This document shows positions 40,150 to 50,887 of a stretch of 64,000 nucleotides of DNA, in pieces (within the stretch, counting starts at the first letter, position 1; each line of letters opens with the position of its first letter). The position numbers and the translations under genes are program-made. The notes beneath the pieces are model-generated. The model did not search any database, was not told the DNA's origin, and worked only from the letters and a program-made list of their open reading frames with translations. Origin of the DNA: Amoebophrya sp. A120 (Eukaryota > Sar > Dinophyceae > Syndiniales > Amoebophryaceae); NCBI GenBank assembly GCA_905178155.1, contig CAJINV010000005.1, positions 1,638,438 to 1,702,437 on the forward strand. The letters run 5' to 3'.

Positions 40150-43100
40150 TTATTTCTTTGCATTTTTCATAAAGCGGTTCATTTTTCCCGGGTACTCCAT
40201 GTTCTCCACTGCGTTTTTGCCTCGTTTGCGCCGGAGCAGCACCGTCTGCGGTCGCTTCATGTACTCGAACCGCGTAATGTCAGCTTCCTCCGAAAGGTCG
40301 AGCCGATCGTATGAGAGTGCACAACTTGAGCCTCCACCCTCATTTGTGGTGCCTGAACTCGCCGTCAAAAAGCGGCCTTAGCCTGCAGGTTTTGAAATTC
40401 AGAAACTGACGCGAGATTGTACTGCCGTTCGGGCTGCGAAATAAACCGGTCGTCCTGCAAACAGTGCCAAGAAGGAGCAAGCACTGGGTGTGGGTCCGGC
40501 TTTTGGCATGAAAAATGAAGATGAGTAGGAGTCAGTTGTGCACTCTCATAGGTCGCCGAGCAGTTGCACGACCGCACCCTGGATTTGCGTGATTTTGTCC
40601 AGGTGTTCCGACGTTTGCCGCCAATGCATTGAAAAAGTAACGCACTTGTACAAAAAGTAAGACTGCATTGCAAATCCCTTTCACTTTCTTAAACCTAAAC
40701 GTCAATTCGCCTATACATCAAACTCCGGCTCTCATGCTTTAGAAAATAATTTGTGTTTATTGTCATACGATTTCTACAATTAGTACAGTACAACTTTTGC
40801 ACAGGATAACCCAGTTTTTCGAGCAAATCTGCGGTGATCAGTAAGTGGGCCGCCGTCCGGACCGACGTGATGTGCGCGGCGTTCGTCGCCAGCGATTCCA
40901 GCGCTTTCTGCAGCACCGCCCGGGCGAGCGGGAGGTCGAGGTACGTTTTGCTCAGCGCCAGCCGCTTCGCCCGCCGGGTTGCGCGCCGTTCCTTCAGCGT
41001 CCTGGCGCCGTCGCGCAGGAGTTTTTCCGGGATCGAGTCCGGAATGTGCCACGTCGCCATGCTGTGCCGGTACCGCCGGACCATGGTGAAGTCCTCCGTG
41101 GTCGTACCTCTGCTGTTGGTGCTGTTGCTGTCGGCACGAGCATTATCGTCTTTACGAGCATGATTTGCATTATCGTCTTCGATAGTTCTTCTCTTTCCCT
41201 CCGGCTTTATTTTCGTCGTGCCACTGCATGCTGCATAGGACTCGTTGAGGTCAGCATGCCTTGGTGCAGCTGCTGCGTCATCTATTTCAGGTTTTTCAAC
41301 ATAATTCTCGGCTTCTGTATCTCCCTCCGTTTGCTCCTCCTGCTGCGGGGATTTATTTTTTACAACTTCTACGCTCAACAAATCTACTTCTGGCCTCGCG
41401 ACACTGCGACCATCATCGGCGTCAAAATGTGTTGCAGTTCCATTCTTTTTGCTTTTCCGCCCGCGTGGCTGAGTAGGAGCTCCTCCGCGGCCGCTATTGT
41501 TGTAACTCCTTCCCTGCTGCGATGAAGACGCCGCGTTCATCCTGTGCTCTGGCAACTCGTACCATGTGAACCTGGAACCTTTTACCTGCTTTCGGCTCTT
41601 GTCCTTGATTTTGAATTCAAAGTCATCCGCATCGGCCGCGGTCGCGAGCGGCGCATCGGCAATACTGGCCTTATCAAAAAGGATCTGTGCGTTGTCATCT
41701 AGTACTGCACCATCCTGGTCGTAGTTCCAGGGATTGTAGAGCGACGCCGCGGACTTTTCCGCGGCCTCCACCCACTGCTCGCCTTCAACATTTGGTGCAT
41801 CTGTTGGGTGAAAATTTGTCGTGGAACAGAACGCGGCTGACGCGACCGTCACTCTGTCATTGTTCTCCTCGGTCTTCAATATGGTGCCGTCTAGTACTTC
41901 TGGAGCGGACGTCAAGTTTGAGTCTGAAGACATACTGGATGAAAAAGTACAAGATCCCGGGGGCGCTCTAGCAGTGCAAGCTGGTGTAGAAGCTGTAAAA
42001 ACCTGTTTCACACTGTCAACTCCCTCTTTTGATGTTGTCGCGAGCTGCTTTAGCTTTTCTTCACCGGCACTTGTTGCACTTCCCAACGGCGTGGTCGCCA
42101 TCGCAACGCCACTACTCAGCAGTTGCCTCTCATCCACATCGTAAACGTACTCCACGACTGCCTTCAGCACGTGCGCCCAATCCTGGGCCACCAAGCCCTC
42201 CCGGTCCCGCCACGTCTGCAGCATCAGGTCGTTCCACGCGTGACAGGCAGGCTTCGTGTGCCACGTTTCCGTCCCGCGGATCCCCGATCGGTCCCGGTCC
42301 TCCAGGAAATACCACAGTTTCTTCACGACCGGGCGGGGCCTGTACCCGAAAGCCGGGCAGGAGGTCGTTTTCAGGTCCAACAACGCCGAAGTTGTACTAC
42401 TGTGGCCTCCATTCGCGGCGTCCTGCCGGTTCGCCTCTTTCACCTGGTACTTGTGCATGAACTGCTTCCGCACCTGCCACGGCAACCGTCTCTGCACAAT
42501 CAAGGATTCCGGTTCGTCGGTGTTCATGTTATCGTCGTCCTCAGCCTCATGTACCAAGTGCTCGGGAACTTCTTCGTCGTACCCGCCGAGAATGGCTTCG
42601 GTAGTCAAATGGGATCCAGTGCCCGCCATCGGGTGCTCTTCGTACTGGTCAATTTCGTCCGGACTGATCGCATCGGCGCGGGTAAACGATAATGAAACGC
42701 CCTCGTCCTCGACCTCCTGATGTTTTTCTCTCTCCTCGACGTCGCAGGTCATGCTCCTCTTCCTGTCCGAGCGTGTTCTTTCCGCCACTTGTTGGGACGA
42801 CGAGGGCGACGACGTCCCTTCTGCTGCTCTCGAACTCGAACTATGAAGCGGAGTAGAACTACTGTACCCTCGTACTACAACCTGGTGGCGGAGAAACAAG
42901 TCTGATGAAGATGAGAGGACAAGAGGATCATTATGATCCGCATGCGACCACGGTGGACGGGGACAGGACGCCGAACTTGTTCTTCCCCGCGGCGCGGCTA
43001 AAAAACGTGCTGCTGCTGCCACAGTACTTCTACAACAAGTAGAACTCGTTGAAGACGAGGCAGGGACGAGCGTGGAGGTGCTGCTGCGCTTGATATTTCT

Positions 43101-43289
43101 ATCGGTAACTACACAGCCTTCTGGAAAATGTTGTCCGTGTCCTGTCTTGTGCAAAGAAACCACACGACTGAGCTTCGTCTTCATCAGGGGACCCGCGTCC
43201 ACGGAGCCGGCCTTAACGCCGGGCGCCGACCGCGCGCCTCCAACAAGCTGCACGCTGGTATTATTCACCTTCAACATCTTCTTCTTCAT
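40150..43289 (-). CDS. Unrecognised protein of about 900 residues
   Basis: The ATG at 43287-43289 opens a 2.4-kb block, followed by two introners and two short last exons. The N-terminal 400 residues are Ser/Thr/Glu-rich. The conserved-looking parts are WQVRKQFMHKYQVKEAN, CHAWNDLMLQTWRDREGLV and, near the C-terminus, a helical segment (HLLITADLLEKLGYP), then ITQIQGAVVQLLGDRLDLSE across the second introner, ending in a basic tail (RFMKNAKK). Early sequence has Arg and few acids, which might be an organelle-targeting leader, but this is weak. No family was recognised. Length, composition and the clean introner joint at LLGDRLDL support it as real. Confidence 0.75.
40310..40550. mobile_element. 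Introner, family E copy 2
   Basis: TATGAGAGTGCACAACT pairs with AGTTGTGCACTCTCATA. Duplication GATCG/GGTCG. Removal reads LLGDRLDLSEE. Confidence 0.9.
40625..40808. mobile_element. Introner, family A copy 7 (diverged)
   Basis: Ends related to family A (CAACTTTTGCACAGGATA). The duplication is not clear (CCAA-/ACCCA). It contains TTGCAAATCC and lies between the main exon and a short exon of the gene at 40150-43289. Confidence 0.7.
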
Positions 43290-44859
43290 GCAGCAGGGAC
43301 GTCGTCGTGTGGAGAAAGTTGCATACTCATCTTCATCTTTCGGCCTCGTCTAGAAGTAGTACTTGGGATGTCCGTCGCCTCTAGCGCGAAACGCGACTTC
43401 CAGCACGAACTTGGTGTGCTGACAGAAAAAGCGCCACTAGAGACCGACGACCTCCACGAAACACGAAGAACGACACCAGTGATCATGAAAACGCGAACCA
43501 CAACCTCTTTGAAGACCTTCTGCGTTCTACTTGATGAGGACGATCTGGCGAGATCTTCTTACTAGAAATACACGAGAGGCGAACATTAACGGATAGGGCA
43601 AGAAGCATGTCTCCCAGTTGAGACCGGGAGACGGGCGTCAGTCTTTCTGTTGAGCGCCGCTCCGCCAATGAATCGCTAGTCCTGGTGGTACTTACTTCTT
43701 TCCTATGGCAGCAACAAGACACAGACTTCTCGCTGCTAGCGCGGTCTTCACGTCGATTCATTATACCACACGGTTTTTCGATGCGGCACGTCGTCAGCTG
43801 CAAGCTGAAAGCGCACCACTTCGCGCATCCTGATGGTGCCCTCTGGCGGATGCAAAACGCTTTCGAAAGTGAAATCTAGACGATGACTTATGAAAAGCGG
43901 AAGCATTTCTGATCATCATCATGATATTTGTAGCAATGTGTAAAAATCATACATTAGACTTGGAACAAGAACCACACCGATGAACCTCTGCACATCATGT
44001 TGCGGCCTTTTCTCTAGATGCTCTAGCTTTTCCTCTCGTCCAAATCCGTAATGGTAATGCTAATAGTAAACAACTACAAACATGACATTCAATGTGTACC
44101 GGATGAGCATGCTCGTCTTCCTGCCGGAGAGGTCCAGTCTCAGTGACAAGAAAAAAAAAAGTTCTTTTCAAAGAAAAAAAAAGAATTAGAGCTAAGAATA
44201 CAACACTGTGATCAGACGTAAAAAAATGAGGCGTCGAAAACGACGTACCACGTACGACAAAGAAACCTCTACCGCAACCAAGGCACGGCGTAACTACAAC
44301 TTCAAATTATCGTTTTCTAATCACGAGCGAGTAAAACAGCTATAAAACATAAAGAGGTAAAACTTTAGTACGTAAGACCACGTTGTATCAGTTTGCAAGT
44401 TTTGCAAACCCACGAAGAAAGCTTGTTGGGGGGTTCGTCCCGTCACTTCTACGACTGAGAATTGAGCGACTGAGAATTACTTTCCCGTCTGTTTTTTTTT
44501 TTCACTTTCACTAATAGTTTTAGAATTAGCATAATTTGAATAAGTAACATAAGAACGCTGGAAAGCAAAAGCTGCAGTCAACTGCTCAATTGTTTGCTGA
44601 ACTCTTCAGTTACAGTTAATACAGTCAAATTGTAGTTCAGACATTGACATTATATAGTTCTCGATTGAGGTACGGCATCCTTGTGGATTTCTTGTCCCAC
44701 TTAGTCTTAGTAGAACCAATAAAACGAAATGCTTTTGCTTTAATACGTTTGATCTTTCCTCGTCGTCCTAGGTAATCAATAAAACTGCTCTGCTGGCCCT
44801 CCGCCCTGGCTGCAGCGTAAAAAACGCTCTCTGCATTTCTGTAGTACGATGAATTGGCC
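43290..44859. other. Intergenic region, no gene seen
   Basis: Spacer with A-rich runs near 44150-44185 and a T run near 44495. Short open frames on both strands have no recognisable content. No introner detected. Confidence 0.45.
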
Positions 44860-45893
44860 TCATTTCTTCTTCGCCTTCGACTTGGTGGCCGTGCTCGTTT
44901 CCGGAAACATCTATGACAGTGCACACCTCGCCCTCCCCCTCCTAATCTCGTTGTAGGACATCAAAAACAGCAATGCAAGCGTCGGGAACGAGAACTTCTA
45001 CAACCCAGGTTTGGCATGACAAGTTTCTTTGCAGCGCAAGGTTTGGATAGATTTCTAAGTTTTTGGGTGGCTGCAACACGACAATGTGGTCATGCAAAAA
45101 GTCAAAGTGCAACCGAGTTGTCGAAGTGAGGCACAGTGTGGATTTGATTAAAAATTAATTTTGCATTCCAAGTATTTGGACGGGTGACGCCGAGTTGTGC
45201 ACTCCCGTAACAACACCGATCCTGGGAATAAGACCGCTGCCATAAACGCAAACGTATGAAAGCGCCAAGCTAGACCCATGAACTCGGCACAGTTTAAATG
45301 ATAACGATTCCTAGCGCATAGGATGCAACCAACATCAAAGTGCTGCCCGCCTTGCAGAGGCAGAGGAGAAGGCAAGTGAGGGCGATTGAAGTACTGCCAA
45401 TCGTCCAAGTTTTAAAACATAGAAGAAAGATCCACCTATGGACGCATAGCAACCAAAAATTTCAACTGTCTTGATTTCAATGACCTGACGCTTCGCTTCC
45501 ATAAAACGCTATCGGCGCGTTGTACTGCTTCGGAAACATGGGATGGTCCGGCTGGTCGTCATAATTGAAACGCAGCAGGTTCACCAGAATCGCGTACACC
45601 GGGATGTTCAGCATCCGGCACCAGAACACGCGATTTTCCGGATTTTTGTCCCACAAAGACGAAAACGCAAGCACGGCCAGGGACAACGCGCACGCTTCGT
45701 AGGCGCAGACGAACCGGCCCATCAGGACGTGAAATTTCTTCGAGGGAGCCAAAGCGGAGTGTCCGCGCGCATACGCCTCCGGGTCGTAGAGAAGCTGCGT
45801 GCTCACGACGAAAGAAATCAGGGAGCAGATAGTGATGCTTGCCTTCGTGGCGTAGCGCTGCAGGAGATGAGAGGTCAATGAAAGGGACGACAT
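44860..45893 (-). CDS. Small membrane protein with four hydrophobic segments and KxKxx tail
   Basis: Exon 1 (45489-45893, ATG at 45891-45893) encodes three hydrophobic segments: ITICSLISFVVSTQLLY, FVCAYEACALSLAVLAF and MLNIPVYAILVNLLRF. It ends FYGSEASG at a CAG/GTCATT donor. A pyrimidine-rich acceptor near 45351 joins in phase to GQHFDVGCILCARNRYHL and a fourth segment (FHTFAFMAAVLFPGSVLF). A family E introner then splits the exon; removing it gives SVLFPETSTATKSKAKKK and a stop at 44860-44862. The Lys at -3 and -5 fits the dilysine signal for ER retrieval, so an ER membrane protein of about 205 residues is inferred. Family not recognised. If the first intron is not used, the protein stops after SEASGH. 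Confidence 0.68.
44912..45209. mobile_element. Introner, family E copy 3
   Basis: TATGACAGTGCACACC and GTTGTGCACTCCCGTA ends. Duplication ACATC/ACAAC. It lies just after the last hydrophobic segment of the small membrane protein. Confidence 0.85.
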
Positions 45894-46280
45894 CTTTTTA
45901 GTTCTTATTTCACCTGCGTACTGCTGGACTTAAAAAAATATGGTGGCTCTGAGGCGATATGCGAGAGGCGCAGAGTAGGCAAAGGGGTTGCAACAATGTT
46001 ACAACAGCTTTGTTCTATCAATATTGATTCCTGTGTTTCAATATTCTTGTTTTTCGAGTTGGTTGGAGGCTGGCATGTCTCCAACCTTGTCAGGATCGTG
46101 ATCATCTTGCTTCTGATCCACGTCTGCGGTAACTCGATCTTGATCTCTAACTTTGTTGCTCGTGTTGCTTACTTGGAACATTTTCGTTTTCTTTGATTTT
46201 TCTTTTTGCTTTTACGTGCGCCTGGCAGACCGTGACCGATGAGAGGGTGCTCAATTGCGGTGGTGAATCTTTAAGTGTCA

Positions 46281-46643
46281 TCACCGGCATAATGTTCGAT
46301 CCCGTCCAAATGAAGATCTTTCTCCGAGCGACCAATCGATCTCCGGATGCTGATCGATCTCCATATATTTCGATCCTACAGCGGAAGAAAAAGTTTCCTC
46401 GTCAATAATTATATAAAGGTCAACACCTAATATAGGCGTCACAGCGTGCTGCGAAATAACATCGGGATCTGGCCGTGCCGGTTGTGTGATAACAATGGGC
46501 AGAATTCGTTGCCTCGGAAGATCACGTGGTCGTCCCGTCGGATGATGAAACTTATTCTCCTGCTTTTGGTAGGTTCTCTGCGTGTGCATTACGTAACAAG
46601 ACAAGACCAAGAGGAATGCCAATATTTGCGATCGAAAATTCAT
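46281..46643 (-). CDS. Possible small secreted protein
   Basis: The ATG at 46641-46643 starts a 120-residue frame with a signal-like leader (SQILAFLLVLSCYVMHTQ), then charged sequence (GVDLYIIIDEETFSSAVG). Nothing else supports it and the opposite strand is also partly open. The family is unknown. Confidence 0.4.
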   Translation of the reverse strand: MNFRSQILAFLLVLSCYVMHTQRTYQKQENKFHHPTGRPRDLPRQRILPIVITQPARPDPDVISQHAVTPILGVDLYIIIDEETFSSAVGSKYMEIDQHPEIDWSLGERSSFGRDRTLCR

Positions 46644-47259
46644 ATCACCAGTTGCATCTTCCGGGGGATAGAGATAGACTTTGATTTATCATGAAACAAA
46701 ACACGAAACGCTGTCGAAAAATCAATTGAAATTCAAATAAACGAGTGCCATATAAACAAAAACAGCTTTGTACAATAGTTGAGGAAAGGCAACTAATTTT
46801 ATGGTCTTTACCAGGCAGAAGTCTCTTTGGAGGTTGTATCCCTTCTCATTTTGTTGTTTTACTTCTTCTTTCGCCAGGCGTAGTTATTTTGGATGCTAAA
46901 TCAAGAAATCCAATGTGAGACTGAGCTATTCCTATTGGCTGAAACAATGAATAATTATACAGTGCTGGTGTACCTGCGGCATTCATCCAACAGAAAATAG
47001 GTGCTCGCTAAACAAATAAAGCTAACCTATTCTGATAGAAGTTAGAGTCATCGTACATGATCTTCATCTGCATACTAATTTTCTGCGAATTATAGTAAAC
47101 CCAATTATCCTCGCATCATGACACAAGTATTTGTTTTTCTTTCGATGGTCGGGGGGCCGAAGACGAATCTCTCCACAGCAGCGCGAGGATTATGTTTATG
47201 CACGTGTCCTTCACGATCGCTCTACTAGAGTGGTCCTGGACAAAGACGCGACACTCTTT
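46644..47259. other. AT-rich spacer, no gene seen
   Basis: No coding frame of note and no introner recognised. Confidence 0.4.
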
Positions 47260-49486
47260 TTACATCCAACTCCATTCCGCGAGCAGTTCCTCGTCGTCGG
47301 AGAACAGGTCCTCGCTGTCCAGAGTGCACCACCCGTCGTCCAGAAGAAAATAGTCGTCTACCTCCTGCTCGTCGTCTTGTTCTACTTCTGCGGAGGGTCT
47401 TGATGACGAGGATCCTTCGACCTCCTGCCTGCTCTTCTGCTCCAGAAGTTCAGCTCCGGCAGCTGCATGTAGTCCATTTAGTGCATCACCAAGATCTTCG
47501 GTTGTCTTTTTAGTTCCTCTTGCAGCAGGAGCAGCTCCATCTTCCTCCTGAACCATCAACCCCTCGTCGTCCGCGTCGTGGTCTGCCGGCGCAGCAGTTA
47601 GAGCTTTAACACGCGTTAGCATGAGACGTGGTGAGTCTCTAGTGAATTTTGCATGACAAATAGCAGAGGAGACTGCCGGGACATTGTCCCTCTCGCCCTT
47701 CTGGGAAGAGCGCTCTGCACACCGCAGAAGGAACTTGCAGGTTATGCGGCGCGCGGGCAGCTGGACATGGCCTGGGCGTCGTTCTTTGGCCATGTCTTTT
47801 CGTCTTCCTGTGCTTGCAAAAGAGCAAGCACTGCAGCACCCGCGGCAAAGACGCCAAAAACAAGAGCCGCGAAGCACATACAGTTTAGGCAAGATGAAGG
47901 CGCGAAGGCAAGGGTGAAATGACCAGACCGGGAGCTTTGACGCGTCTATCCGGCAGGCGCGTGAACTCTCCCGGCCTTTTCGGCAGAATATAGCTGGGCT
48001 GAGGGCAACAGAGGGCGCCTGTCTTTTCCCCTCGGCCCCACTTCCCAGGGCCTATTTGCGGACTTTCTTGAGCACTTTTCTGCGCTAAACTTTGCTTATC
48101 ACGGTCGAAAAGTGGCGCTCGGTGACTTTTGGGGTGAATTTTGAAAAGGGCGCCGGTGAGTTTTGTCCTCCGGCTCCTGTTCAAAATTCGCTAGCGCGCG
48201 AGAAACTCCGGGTTTTGGGGCTTCAAAGAAGTGTCGCAAAAACAACAAGCCGCAAAATTCACCAAGAGAATTCTTGACCTAGGAGCCACGTCGAAAGAGA
48301 CTTGCTCCGGAGGCAAAAACACACCTGGGGAGCTGTAAGCCGAGCACAGCAGGCGAAGCAAGCTAGTGCCCGCGACCGAGTCGCGACTTCCCTTCCACGC
48401 GAGGCTACTCCCAGATATCCAATTATTTTAAGCCACGATCACAGCTCATGAGAGCGCACGCGTTGAACTAGTGCCCCTGTGTTCAGGCGTCGCCCTCCCT
48501 TTCGACCATTCCGGAGAGGAACTTCTGAGGCAGACGCGCAGATGAACAAGAGCCCCACAACCCACCCTCTTTGGTTACATATGCACTACACAGTCCGGGC
48601 GGCGGGCCCCATCAAGACCTACCACTACTTCTTTCGGTGCTGCAAGTGCCACCTGGCGCCGAGCAGCCCTTCACGCTGCGTGAGCTGCTTGGGCTCGTGT
48701 CCAGCCCTTTACGCAGCGCACTTCTCTTTTGAAGTAAATGCAAGTCATGCAATACAAATTCACTGGAAATTCATCCCTCTGTATGCTAACGACCGTCCAA
48801 GGCATCAACCCCTCGTCGTCCGCGTCGTGGTCTGCCGGCGCAGCAGGAGATGCAACTCGACTAGTTCTTGTAGTACGACCGCTGTTTTCTTCTTCATCGC
48901 CGGGTGCGCGTCCTTCACCTTCCGCAGTAGTATCAGCAGCTATCTCTTCCGGAAGGTTCATCTTCGCGCACGCAGCGGCATTGACAACAGGGTAGTCATG
49001 ATTCTCGTCCGTCGCAGCAGTTGCCGCTACTCCCGCCTTCGAGCAGAATGCTCGACTTATTGTTGAACTAGTACGCCTACAATCTTCACAGCGATCCCGT
49101 TCTTGATCATGCTCGGGCGCTACATGATCTTGGTCCACCTGGTCGGCTTTATCTTCACACATGCTGGTCTTGTCGGTCTCCGCGGCTCCACCTCCTACTT
49201 TCTGCTTCTCCTGCTGGACACCCACGGACTGTGCGCTTGTTTGTGTCGCTGCAACTTCGCTCGAGGCATTATCACTATCTCCCTTCACTCCCGGACCGAA
49301 CGGTTTCCACCGCGGACAGAACAGCTTCCAACAGATCGGCGTGTTCTCTTCGAACAACGGCTCCCCACTGGCACTGAGCAGCTTCGGCTTCGCCTCGCGC
49401 GACTCCGATTTCCAGGAGCAGCCCGGGCACGGACGGAGGTGTTTGAACCGGCACTGTTCATTTTCCCCTTCGTCGAACGAGGTCAT
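47260..49486 (-). CDS. Acidic Cys-containing protein split by a 1.2-kb insertion
   Basis: The upstream block (about 48847-49486, ATG at 49484-49486) reads MTSFDEGENEQCRFKHLRPC, then CPGCSW and a Cys/His cluster that resembles a zinc-binding start, followed by Glu/Asp/Thr-rich sequence. It reaches AAPADHDADDEGLM, which is repeated identically at the start of the downstream block (47260-47597), where it continues VQEEDGAAPAARGTKK and ends DLFSDDEELLAEWSWM. The two copies of the 44-bp coding repeat are in the same frame, so removing the sequence between them restores one continuous protein of about 330 residues. The first Cys/His residues (C-x8-C-x2-C spacing) could be a CCCH-type finger, but this is uncertain. 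Confidence 0.6.
47554..48846. mobile_element. 1.2-kb insertion flanked by 44-bp direct repeats
   Basis: Identical 44-bp copies lie at 47554-47597 and 48803-48846. Just inside them are imperfect inverted repeats (CGTTAGCAT...ATGCTAACG, followed on both sides by AGTGAATTT and TGCATGAC). The inside is GC-rich and unlike the flanking gene, with no convincing coding frame. It carries the introner motif GCATGACAAAT near one end but lacks the TAT...ATA termini. Confidence 0.75.
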
Positions 49487-49658
49487 GGATCCTGGTTTGT
49501 TTGAGATGAGAATATTGCAGAAAAATCGAAATAATATTTATATGTTGGCAGCGTTGCTCTGCATTCGTATCACTTATGTATGATGCAGTAGTTGCAGTCA
49601 ACTCAACGTCGATCTCGATATGTCAGAAGTATAAATGAAACTGAGAAACAAGATCCAC

Positions 49659-50040
49659 TTAGTTAGTACCGTCGTTGTCGTCCTCTCCTTGTTCCTCATC
49701 CTTCACATCCCCGTTCTGTTGCTGCTTCACATCAACATCTTCCACATTTTCTTGTTTGACAAGAGCTGCGCCGCACAGCGGTTGCGTGAGCCAGACCGGC
49801 TGCTTGCTGCAGTCCACGCCAGGCATTCTCTTGGGCTTGATTGGTGACGATACGGCCTGTGACGTATTTTTACCTAGTAAAGAAGAACTACCTTGCAACG
49901 GGAGTACCAGATGCCATGTCACAGATTTCGATGCGGAGGAGCATGGTTGCTTTATCAAAACTGTTGCAAGCAGGCACTCGGACTCGCGTATCTTCGAGCT
50001 TTTCAAAAAATCGGTATCAGGACCGCGTCCACTAATGAAA
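49659..50040 (-). CDS. Possible 3' exon of an unrecognised gene
   Basis: The frame opens after an AG acceptor (CATTAG at about 50033) with GRGPDTDFLKSSKIRESE, loosely like the start of an FHA domain, and ends in an acidic tail (NVEDVDVKQQQNGDVKDEEQ) at a stop at 49659. No ATG opens it and no upstream exon was found, so it may be a terminal exon. Confidence 0.35.
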
Positions 50041-50811
50041 CTAAACAAAGAATTTCAACATCGCACATGAATTTCTGTTTCTATTTCTTGTTCTGGTGGC
50101 CAAAGAGATCCTCGTCTTCCAGTTAATAGAGAATGCTGATTTTTACCGCCGCTGTCGATCGACGATGTTGGTTTTTAGGCATCAAAGACAAGACGAAATC
50201 GAGCAAAAAGCGCATTTTCTTTCCAATTCCATGTCCGAAGAGGAAAGAAATCAACACATATACAAACATATACAGAAAACGAAGCGATCGACGACATGGC
50301 TCCTCAGGGGACGAACGACGACAAGCGAATCCTTGATCTAAAACGATATTACTACTAGTAGACTAAATAACTGGAGTTGTTCGACTACGACTTATTCCTT
50401 GTTTTATAATAATTAGGACCGTCCTGAAGAACCGAGGCTTTCGGGAATAAATCAAGAAAAACTTGCACAGCACCCGCAGAGCTACGTACTCGACTACTTA
50501 CTAGAAGTAGCTGCTTTGTCAACATGTACCACTACTACATAGATGAGCCAGATGAAACTGCCTACGAAATAAAACAAGCGCTGAAAGTGGCACTACTATG
50601 AGCGCTGCACTTTCTCAGCCGTGGGGAAGATATCATGATGTACCGTGGGGAATTTGTTATTTTCCAATGGTGTGCCACTTGTTCGCTCTGGGTGATGCTG
50701 CGCGTTCAATCATGATCAGGCGAAAGAATTCACCTGTGAAAAATCACCGACCCGTGGTCTTCGAGCGTCTCTATCTTTACTAGGCCGCAGATCATCATGC
50801 TGCAGCTCTAC
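50041..50811. other. Intergenic region, no gene seen
   Basis: No supported feature up to the end of the duplicated IFT27 3' terminus. Confidence 0.4.
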
Positions 50812-50887
50812 CTCAGTACGCGTAGGATTGCTCCACATAACTCCGCAACTCCCCCAGTCGTTGCTCGTACGTCTCAGTACGCGTAGG
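50812..50887. repeat. 61-bp tandem duplication of the IFT27 coding end
   Basis: The unit starting CTCAGTACGCGTAGG occurs at 50812-50872 and begins again at 50873. The second copy is then split by the introner at 50888-52054 and resumes at 52060. It encodes the last 19 codons of IFT27 plus stop, so a spare coding end lies downstream of the functional stop. Confidence 0.85.

Noticed and set aside
44637-44911. Basic C-terminal exon (RKRARPPSRRRRR) following the small membrane protein
   Set aside because: Removal of the family E introner with one duplication puts the exon in another frame, ending in KSKAKKK.
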